Part shown: in pieces, positions 18,324-24,602 of the stretch
Layout: every line of letters begins with the position of its first letter
Numbering within the stretch: the stretch's first letter is position 1
NCBI GenBank assembly: GCA_031553045.1
Contig: JAVBLZ010000011.1
Coordinates: 62,001 to 126,000 of the forward strand
Length of the DNA stretch: 64,000 bases
Source: CALXQW01 sp031553045
Lineage (GTDB): Bacteria > Verrucomicrobiota > Verrucomicrobiia > Opitutales > Intestinicryptomonadaceae
Reading direction: 5' to 3'
The notes under the pieces: generated by a model
What the model saw: the letters and a program-made list of their open reading frames with translations, nothing else
Told to the model about the DNA's origin: nothing
Databases searched by the model: none
Made by a program: the position numbers and the translations under genes

Positions 18324-18710
18324 CCCACAAGACACTAGGCTGTATGCGCCTTCGGCGCAGCGTCAAAAATAGACCCATATCCCTTAAAGCAAGTTTTGAA
18401 AGCATACCCACATGCTTTAACCTCACTTACCCGATTAAAGTTTGTATCGTAATACGAGCCACTTCTTTAACAAAACCCAGCTTCCCCAATTAAAGTTTGT
18501 GTTGAAATAAAACCCATTACTTTAACAAAACCCAATCTTAAACATTAAAGTGAGTTTTGGAAGCACATCACACACTTCAACGTTTTGGCAGTATGGTTTG
18601 GATGAAGAACAAGGCGCAAAAAAAATTGCGGGTCGCAGCGTACTGAATGTACGCAAGAATCGCAATTTTTTGCAGCAACGCAGTTATTCGCCAAACAAGT
18701 CTGCCAAAAC
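18324..18710 (+). repeat. Modular structured intergenic repeat, copy D
   Basis: Boundary CCCACAAGACACTAGGCTG with a GCGCC/GGCGC hairpin, four ~55-base units (each ending CTTTAAC or CTTCAAC), then a complete 129-base block (18582-18710). The centre forms a long stem: AAAAAATTGCG pairs with CGCAATTTTTT around GCGTAC-tgaat-GTACGC. Its right end abuts the A-tract of the porin terminator. Confidence 0.85.
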
Positions 18711-18743
18711 AAAACAGCTCTCGAGAGATTTTCCCGAGAGCTG
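18709..18743 (-). terminator. Intrinsic terminator of the porin gene
   Basis: Nine-base-pair stem CAGCTCTCG/CGAGAGCTG with an 11-base loop, followed on the minus strand by TTTTGTTTTG. It begins 24 bases after the porin stop codon. Confidence 0.85.
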
Positions 18744-18767
18744 CGTTTGTAGTTTTATGCTACTAAA

Positions 18768-20036
18768 TTAGAATATAATCTGGAGCTGTGCTTTAACACC
18801 GTTGTTGTTTGTGCAACGTGGTGCCATTGAAGCAGGATCGTTTGTGAGCTGTTCGAATGTGTAGCCCAAAGATACCTTAACAGAAGGAACAACGTACCAG
18901 TTGCCGCCAACGTAGATCTGCTTAGCATTGTCGAATACACTGTAGAGATCGCCACGTGAGTAACCAACGCCATTGCCTTCCAACCAGCTGTAACGGAGAA
19001 CAGGTTCAAGAGCGCCATAAGCACCAACTTCGAACTTGTATGCAACAGTTGCATTGATACCAACTGGATGTGAATAACCGTAGACGCTTGCATCTTCAAT
19101 GCCTTGCATGAAGAATTCACCCAATACTGTGAGGCCCTGCCACTTTACAGAAGCATAAGGATTTACACCCCACATTGCGCGGTTTGCGTAACCGTCTGGA
19201 GAAGCGTCCTTCCATGAGTAACCGCCGCTAGCATAAGCGAAGTTAACACCGAAGTCATAAGCGATAGCATGGTCTTTAATTGTTGCAACATTTTTGTAAC
19301 CGCCGTTTACATAGAAAGAGAGGTTATTGTCGCCGTCGTTATAGTTACCAAATGCCCAGCCGTCTTCCATGGTGTTGCCGCCAACTACTGCTACGCCGTA
19401 GTAGAGACCTTCAACCTGTGCAACTTGGCCATCCCAGAAGATACCAACGTTACGTGAGCCCATGTTCTTGCGAACACCTGTGTCAGCATCAGTGTCGAGA
19501 TAGTCAGGACGTGTGAAGAAGTATGTTGCAATAGAACGGTCTATTGCGAGCTGACCGAAGTCGCACATATTCTGTTCTTGACCGAAGTTTACCTTGCGGA
19601 GACCGATGTCGAGCTGACCTACCAAGTGGTCATAAGCAAATTTCTTGCTGAGAACTACCTTATCGAGATAGTTACGGTCTTTGCCTTCTGTACCGAAGTC
19701 TGTGCAAATGTCAACTGACCAGCCAGCGCCAACTTCTGCAGCAACGCCCAACTTGATGTAACGGAGTTCAAAACCGCTAGACTGTGGGTGCATAACACCT
19801 GCTGTTCTGTCGTCAGCCTGTGACCAGCCGTACTGAGCTGCTACACCGCCGTATATCTTGATGGACTTTGTGTCCTTAGCACCGGGAGTAACCGCTACAG
19901 ATTCTTTTGCAATCTGTGCAGCTTCCTGCTGCGTCAATGTGCCCTTCTTAACGAGTGTTTCGAGGAGCGCTTTATCCTGTGCAGTAGCGCCCAAAGCGAT
20001 AGCTGCAACCAATAAACCGATTAATTTTGTTTTCAT
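18768..20036 (-). CDS. Outer-membrane porin, OprO/OprP-like
   Basis: A 422-residue beta-barrel protein with a signal peptide (MKTKLIGLLVAAIALGATAQ) and a short helical segment, DKALLETLVKKGTLTQQEAAQIAKE, typical of the Porin_O_P family in PVC and Bacteroidota. The barrel has many amphipathic strands (IKIYGGVAAQYGW, FELRYIKLGVAAEVG, VKVSLGYTFEQL) and ends in an aromatic residue (QLQIIF), the recognition signal for outer-membrane insertion. Asn codons are largely AAC, suggesting high expression compared with neighbours. Phosphate selectivity cannot be inferred. It has its own terminator and a long upstream leader. Confidence 0.85.
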   Translation of the reverse strand: MKTKLIGLLVAAIALGATAQDKALLETLVKKGTLTQQEAAQIAKESVAVTPGAKDTKSIKIYGGVAAQYGWSQADDRTAGVMHPQSSGFELRYIKLGVAAEVGAGWSVDICTDFGTEGKDRNYLDKVVLSKKFAYDHLVGQLDIGLRKVNFGQEQNMCDFGQLAIDRSIATYFFTRPDYLDTDADTGVRKNMGSRNVGIFWDGQVAQVEGLYYGVAVVGGNTMEDGWAFGNYNDGDNNLSFYVNGGYKNVATIKDHAIAYDFGVNFAYASGGYSWKDASPDGYANRAMWGVNPYASVKWQGLTVLGEFFMQGIEDASVYGYSHPVGINATVAYKFEVGAYGALEPVLRYSWLEGNGVGYSRGDLYSVFDNAKQIYVGGNWYVVPSVKVSLGYTFEQLTNDPASMAPRCTNNNGVKAQLQIIF

Positions 20037-20586
20037 ATTTTATATAATATATGTATGTTTTGTGTTTTGCAAACTGTACCACGACACCCACTCAAAGAGC
20101 AGACATAGTAATACAATTTTGATTACATACTCAGATTTTCTTTCTTTTTGTCAAGTAATTTTATAAAAAAATTAGTTTTTTGTTAGATTTTCATTTGTAT
20201 AAACCCAGATATAAAAGCCGAAAAGTTCTTCATTTCTTGGGCATTTATATTTGAATAATGAAAAAGATACATACATTTTTTAAGCTTAGTCTTGAGAGGT
20301 TTTTTAAAACCCGAGCGCTTCAATTTACCGCAAGCAATACTGTTTTAGGCGTGCGCTGAGCCCTCTTGGCGTAATCGCTTTATTGAGAACAGAAACATAA
20401 CTAAAAACGCAGCTCTTAAAGAGGCAAAGGCGGATGACTCAAAAAGCTTAAAAGCGTTTGCATGAAAAGACAAATCAAAACTAAAGCGCCCCAACATAGG
20501 CCTTGGAGAATTTCTTTTGAATCATATTGTATTTTTTTGTTGAAATAGAATTTTTAAGACACATAGTTTTCATTAAGTTTTTTATC
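20037..20586. other. 550-base intergenic region between divergent porin and tkt
   Basis: Holds the porin promoter candidate. The part at about 20360-20500 has scattered matches to the MITE-like repeat at 24300-24513 (GAGAA...AGAAAC, ACTCAAA, GCGTTTGCAT) that may be a decayed copy; the alignment is too broken to be sure. No convincing gene or tRNA is visible. Confidence 0.4.
20124..20154 (-). promoter_or_regulatory. Possible porin promoter
   Basis: On the minus strand, -35 TTGACA (20154-20149) is followed after 19 bases by TATGTA (20129-20124). The spacer is long, so this is tentative. A leader of about 85 bases would precede the porin ATG. Confidence 0.3.
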
Positions 20587-22551
20587 ATGAATGCCAACAC
20601 TTTAGACTCTCTTAAAAAAGCCGCAAATGAGGCCAGAGGCCTCGCAATAGACGCCATTGCGTCAGTTCAATCAGGACACTTGGGGCTGCCTCTGGGCTGT
20701 GCGGAAATAGGCTCTGTGCTTTTTTCACAGGTCATGAATTTTGACCCAAAAAACCCTTGCTGGCTCAACAGAGACCGCTTTATTTTAAGCGCAGGCCACG
20801 GCAGTATGTTCCTATATTCTTGGCTGCATATTGCAGGTTACGACCTCTCTTTGGAAGACATTTCAAAATTCCGCATAAAGGGCTCTAAGACACCAGGGCA
20901 TCCTGAATTTGGCGAGACTGTGGGCGTTGAGGTTACAAGCGGCCCCTTGGGCCAGGGCATTGCAAACTCTGTGGGCATGGCGATATCTCAAAAGATGGCG
21001 GCGGCAAAGTACAATACGGCTTCTGAAAAAATTTTTACGCACAAAGTTTATTGTCTGGCGGGCGACGGCTGCCTTCAAGAAGGCATAAGCGCCGAAGCTT
21101 GTGCGCTTGCAGGGCATCTAAAGTTGGATAATCTTATTTTGATGTTTGACTCCAACGACGTTACTTTGGATGAAATGGCAATCAAAACCCAGTCGGGAGA
21201 CTTTAAAAAGAGGTTTGAATCTTACGGTTTTGAAGTTTTCCAAGTTGACGGCCACAATCTTGAGCAAGTTGAAAAGGTTTTCAAAAAAGTAGGCAAAGAA
21301 AACGGTAAACCAAAGCTCATAATATTTAAGACCATCATTGCAAAAGGCATTCCTGAAGTTGAAGCCTGCGCAAAAGGACACGGCGAAGGCGGCGCAAAAT
21401 TCTGCGATAAATCTAAGGCGGCGCTGGGCCTGCCTGAGCAAAAATTCTTTGTCAGCGATGAAACTTACGCCTTCTTTAGCAAGCTTGCAAAAAAGAAAAT
21501 GCGTATGCGCAAAACTTGGGAAAAGCTCTTTAAATCTTGGCAAGAGAACAACCCCGCTTTGGCTGAAAGTCTGGAAAAATCTTTGCGTGGTAAAAATTCC
21601 GCCGAAGATTTGCTCAAAACAATCCCGTATTTTACAGACCTTTCAAAAGCCGCAACCAGAGTTTCCGGCGGCAAAATTTTGAATGACCTTGCAAAGTTCC
21701 TCCCCAATGTGATTACCGGGGCGGCAGACCTCTTTGGCTCTACAAAAAATTATATAAAAGACGGCGGAGACTTTTCTGCAGAAACCCCATTGGGCAAAAA
21801 TATCTGGTACGGAATTAGGGAGCACGCAATGGGCGCAATATCAAATGGCATTGCCTACTATGGCCTTTTTGCAAGCAGCAGCGCAACATTTTTGACTTTC
21901 GCAGGCTACATGATGCCCGCCGTACGCATGGCGGCATTGGCAAAATTGCCCGTTCAATATTTCTTCACGCACGACTCTGTGGGCGTAGGTTTTGACGGCC
22001 CAACACATCAACCCGTGGAACTTGTAAGCCAGTTAAGGTGCATACCAAATCTGCACGTAATCCGCCCTGCCGACGCCGAAGAAACTGCGGCAGCGTATGC
22101 CCTAGCGTACTCTCGCAAAGACGGCCCGACTGCGTTAATCCTCTCTAGGCAAGATTTGCCTGAACTTCATCAGATACCCGCAGATACCCGCAGAAACGGT
22201 GTTTTAAAAGGCGCATACATTGCAAAGCAGGAATCTGCACAGCTAACAAAAATTGTGATAGCCACGGGTTCGGAACTTCAGCACGCAATGCAAGCTGCCG
22301 AAAAAGACACAGGTTTGCGTGTAGTTTCAATGCCCAGTATGGAAATTTTTGACGCCCAGCCTGAAGCCTATCAAAATGAAGTTTTGCCCAAAGATTTCGA
22401 CAATGTCGTGGTTATAGAAGCCGGCGTCAGAAATCCTTGGTACAAATACGCCAAGAAATTCATAACCACAGACACCTTTGGTTTCTCGGCAGACACGCCC
22501 TTCCTCTTTGACGCCTTTGGCATAAATGCCGATTCAATATTGAAAGCCTAA
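20587..22551 (+). CDS. tkt: Transketolase
   Basis: ThDP-dependent cytosolic enzyme moving two-carbon ketol units in the non-oxidative pentose phosphate pathway. From the ATG at 20587 it has 654 residues, the usual size; the reading from 20527 adds an untypical hydrophobic 20 residues. Motifs: SGHLGLPLGCAEIG, GPLGQGIANSVGMA, the ThDP motif GDGCLQEGISAEA, the catalytic-Glu region WYGIREHAMGAISNGIAYYG, and FFTHDSVGVGFDGPTHQPVE. It stands alone with its own terminator. Confidence 0.95.
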   Translation: MNANTLDSLKKAANEARGLAIDAIASVQSGHLGLPLGCAEIGSVLFSQVMNFDPKNPCWLNRDRFILSAGHGSMFLYSWLHIAGYDLSLEDISKFRIKGSKTPGHPEFGETVGVEVTSGPLGQGIANSVGMAISQKMAAAKYNTASEKIFTHKVYCLAGDGCLQEGISAEACALAGHLKLDNLILMFDSNDVTLDEMAIKTQSGDFKKRFESYGFEVFQVDGHNLEQVEKVFKKVGKENGKPKLIIFKTIIAKGIPEVEACAKGHGEGGAKFCDKSKAALGLPEQKFFVSDETYAFFSKLAKKKMRMRKTWEKLFKSWQENNPALAESLEKSLRGKNSAEDLLKTIPYFTDLSKAATRVSGGKILNDLAKFLPNVITGAADLFGSTKNYIKDGGDFSAETPLGKNIWYGIREHAMGAISNGIAYYGLFASSSATFLTFAGYMMPAVRMAALAKLPVQYFFTHDSVGVGFDGPTHQPVELVSQLRCIPNLHVIRPADAEETAAAYALAYSRKDGPTALILSRQDLPELHQIPADTRRNGVLKGAYIAKQESAQLTKIVIATGSELQHAMQAAEKDTGLRVVSMPSMEIFDAQPEAYQNEVLPKDFDNVVVIEAGVRNPWYKYAKKFITTDTFGFSADTPFLFDAFGINADSILKA

Positions 22552-22575
22552 AAACAAATAGGCTCATATAAATGT

Positions 22576-22610
22576 AAAAATGCAAGCGCCCCCAAAGCCT
22601 TGCATTTTTT
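22576..22610 (+). terminator. Intrinsic terminator of tkt
   Basis: Stem AAAAATGCAAG/CTTGCATTTTT with a 12-base loop, followed by T residues, 25 bases after the tkt stop. The rest of the gap to 22954 is occupied by the MITE-like repeat copy. Confidence 0.8.
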
Positions 22611-22724
22611 GTGCGGTAATTTTCGTATTATAGCGGAAAAGTTTATTACAATGGGCAAAGCCAAAAGCTTTCAAAACAGAGCCCAAGCATTTGCCAAAAG
22701 CGGCAAATTAATACGGAAAAGCCC

Positions 22725-22941
22725 CAGAGCATATTCCGATTAAAGGCGGACAAAAATGGGATTAATAAATGGATAATTCAGCAAGTTTCATTTGGTGCAA
22801 TGGACTTGAGGCAATGGCGCAGAAATCTTTTTTTGCTGGTAGGTTTGTATTGAAATACGCAACTTGTCGTAAAATAAAAACATCAAAGCCAGAACCCAAA
22901 TGCGCTTGCTAAATATCCGTATTTAAACGAAACCCGCCCTA
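22725..22941 (+). repeat. MITE-like repeat, full copy 1
   Basis: About 217 bases, clearly related throughout to the copy at 24083-24302: shared blocks include ATGGGATTAAT, CAATGGCGCAGAAATCT, TATTGAAATA, GTAAAATAAAAAC and CCCAAATGCGCT. The ends are imperfect inverted repeats (CAGAGCATATTCCGATTAAAGGCGGA on the left; the reverse complement of ATCCGTATTTAAACGAAACCCGCCCT on the right). No open reading frame. It lies just downstream of the thioredoxin-like gene. Confidence 0.8.
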
Positions 22942-22954
22942 TCGCCCCGCCGCC

Positions 22955-23467
22955 CTACTTTATAGCAGATTTATTAAACGCCGAAACCCATTGGATAAAG
23001 GCTTCCGGCGTCTTATACTCAAGCCCGATAGACACATCTACCTTCTTTAGATTGCTGTAAGAAATTAAGACCACCGTGGGGAAACCCCGTAAATTATAGG
23101 TGTTGGAAAGCTCCTCATGCTTTTGCGCAAACTTTTTGCTACTCCAACCATTCTGCCTGTCGTAATCCATTAAGACGCAAACCATATTTTCTTTGGCAAA
23201 CTTCTTAAATTCTGCGGTGGAAAAAACTTCTCTCTCCAACATCTTGCAAGGCGGACACCAGGTAGAGCCCGTGAATAAAAGCAGGAGATTCTTTTTTTCC
23301 GCCCTTGCCTTTTTAAGGGCCGAATCATAATCGTCCGTCCAGACGGATTCTTCCGACACAGGTGTTGCCTTTGCGCCCTCCTCTTTTTTATCCACAACTT
23401 CGGCGGAGTATGCGGGACAAACGAACCCCAAAACCAACATTAGCAAAAAATATTTTAGCGTTTTCAT
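22955..23467 (-). CDS. Exported thioredoxin-like protein
   Basis: About 170 residues from ATG 23467, which has a good AAGGA site six bases upstream and gives the signal peptide MKTLKYFLLMLVLGFVCPAYSA. The thioredoxin fold has GSTWCPPCKMLEREVF, a redox-active CPPC as in thioredoxin_7/DsbD-gamma-like proteins, then LRGFPTVVLISY with the cis-Pro. It would reduce or oxidise disulfides of envelope proteins, perhaps in cytochrome c or sulfatase maintenance; the partner is unknown. The gene is bracketed by the two direct MITE-like copies, and a perfect DnaA box (23388-23396) lies inside its 5' coding part. Confidence 0.85.
   Translation of the reverse strand: MKTLKYFLLMLVLGFVCPAYSAEVVDKKEEGAKATPVSEESVWTDDYDSALKKARAEKKNLLLLFTGSTWCPPCKMLEREVFSTAEFKKFAKENMVCVLMDYDRQNGWSSKKFAQKHEELSNTYNLRGFPTVVLISYSNLKKVDVSIGLEYKTPEAFIQWVSAFNKSAIK
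23388..23396 (+). promoter_or_regulatory. DnaA-box consensus
   Basis: TTATCCACA, an exact match to the bacterial consensus. It is inside the thioredoxin-like coding region, so chance is possible, but it lies 0.2-0.7 kb from two parS-like sites. Confidence 0.35.
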
Positions 23468-23625
23468 ATAATTCCTTAATTTTGAGCCTGCATTTAAACA
23501 ATGCCGCAACTTTTTTAAAGTACCTTAATTAAAAAACACAGCAAAGCATTTTGCAAGTAATAATAAAAAAACAAAAACCCGAGATACAATAACCCGAGAT
23601 GTAATTTTCAGACTAAAAAATAAAA

Positions 23626-23641
23626 TGTTCCACATGGAACA
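23626..23641. promoter_or_regulatory. parS: parS-like site 1
   Basis: TGTTCCACATGGAACA, one base away from a perfect palindrome of the ParB site type TGTTNCACGTGNAACA. It would load ParB for chromosome segregation. Confidence 0.6.
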
Positions 23642-24019
23642 TTTCTCGCAACACTTATAAAAAAACATTCATAAAAGAAAGCCGTCCTGTTTTCACCGAA
23701 CTGAAAAAAAGTATTAAAAAAACTACACATAAAAAGTTAAAAGCATACTCGCCAAAAAAATTTGAATCTAAAAAAATTTTAAGCAGCTTAATTTAAAAAA
23801 ACCTCGCATTTTTACAGAGCAAAAAAAGTGGCAAAAAAAACGATGATTTTTTGAGCAAAATCTGGATGCTTGGTATCGGTTTGGGGGTAAAATCGCTTTT
23901 AGGGGCATTTTTGGGCGTTTAATGCGATTTTTGATTTTTTCGCATTTTTGCAGTTCTAAAAAAATGGACGCATCTAAAATTTTTCTAAAAATCCTTAGAT
24001 TTTCATATTTCATAAAAAA

Positions 24020-24028
24020 TTTTCCACA
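24020..24028 (+). promoter_or_regulatory. DnaA-box-like site
   Basis: TTTTCCACA, one mismatch to the consensus TTATCCACA, in an AT-rich stretch 22 bases from the perfect parS-like palindrome. Confidence 0.3.
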
Positions 24029-24049
24029 AAGATTAGATTTTTTAAAAAC

Positions 24050-24065
24050 TGTTCCACGTGGAACA
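24050..24065. promoter_or_regulatory. parS: parS-like site 2, perfect palindrome
   Basis: TGTTCCACGTGGAACA is a perfect 16-base palindrome with the CACGTG core of bacterial parS. It is about 540 bases upstream of mnmG. I found no similar site elsewhere in the window. Confidence 0.75.
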
Positions 24066-24082
24066 ATGCAAAAATTTTACCC

Positions 24083-24302
24083 CTAGGGCGGATTTCATTT
24101 AAGTGCGGACAAAAAAAATGGGATTAATGAATGGATGATTCAGCAAGCTTCATATGACGCAATGGATTTGAAGCAATGGCGCAGAAATCTTTTTTATGGA
24201 CAGTTGCTTATTGAAATATACAACTGGCGGTAAAATAAAAACGCCAAAGCCATAGCCCAAATGCGCTGCCAAATATCCGCATGTAAACGAAATTTGCCCT
24301 AG
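24083..24302 (+). repeat. MITE-like repeat, full copy 2
   Basis: A 220-base element bounded by CTAGGGC and GCCCTAG, with inverted terminal repeats of about 27 bases (CTAGGGCGGATTTCATTTA on the left; TAAACGAAATTTGCCCTAG on the right). It is roughly 80% like copy 1 by eye and in the same orientation. No open reading frame. It shares its right CTAG with the next element. Confidence 0.85.
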
Positions 24303-24513
24303 ACCAAGTGTGGTTTAATTGGAAACGGCAAAAAGAAGCTTTGAAAAACATAGGCCGCTTAATTAGACACAACGCTTTTGAGAATCTGGCGCAGAAACCT
24401 CTTATTTTTCGGGCAGAAACGTATTGAAATAAGCGAGTGGGTGAAAAAAAAGCACCTTAGCCAGAACTCAAAGGCGTTTGCATAATGTCCTCAATTAAAC
24501 CGCACTTGGCCTA
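24299..24513 (+). repeat. MITE-like repeat, divergent relative
   Basis: A 215-base element with its own inverted ends (CTAGACCAAGTGTGGTTTAA on the left; TTAAACCGCACTTGGCCTA on the right) joined to copy 2 through a common CTAG. The interior keeps the same order of motifs as copies 1 and 2 (GGCGCAGAAAC, TATTGAAATA, AGCCAGAACTCAAAGGCG, AATGTCC), so it is a second subfamily of the same element. Confidence 0.75.
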
Positions 24514-24602
24514 ATAATATTTTACTTTTTAAATTTCCTATTTTTACGCACTCAAAATTATAAGCAAATTTTATTTGCCAAACGCCTTAAATTAAACTGA
24601 AT

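Larger units (their letters stand above)
23468..24602. other. AT-rich gene-free region, candidate oriC/parS locus
   Basis: About 1.1 kb without a credible gene, upstream of mnmG (gidA), the classical neighbour of bacterial origins. It holds two 16-base parS-like palindromes (23626-23641, 24050-24065), a DnaA-box-like TTTTCCACA (24020-24028), long A- and T-runs and several GATTTT and CAAAAA motifs, then two adjacent MITE-like elements. The ATP synthase operon follows mnmG after one gene, again a common origin-proximal order. Gene orientation to the left is mainly minus and to the right mainly plus up to 37.5 kb, as expected around an origin. Confidence 0.55.

Noticed and set aside
9628..18710. 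Repeat blocks with inverted ends and variable cores as integron attC sites.
   Set aside because: The ends read GTTTTGG/CCAAAAC rather than the RYYYAAC/GTTRRRY core, there is no integrase in the window and the copies do not separate single promoterless cassettes.
18024..18710. Tandem units as a CRISPR array.
   Set aside because: Units are contiguous and related along their whole length, with no unique spacers and no cas genes.
20258..20359. ATG-started 33-codon reading frame in the gap between porin and tkt.
   Set aside because: No ribosome-binding site, no recognisable sequence, and its end runs into a region that may be a decayed repeat; length is within chance expectation.
22725..24302. 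Composite transposon carrying the thioredoxin gene.
   Set aside because: The flanking copies have no transposase and the enclosed DNA looks native (parS-like sites, origin-like context); simple nearby insertion of two copies is enough to explain it.
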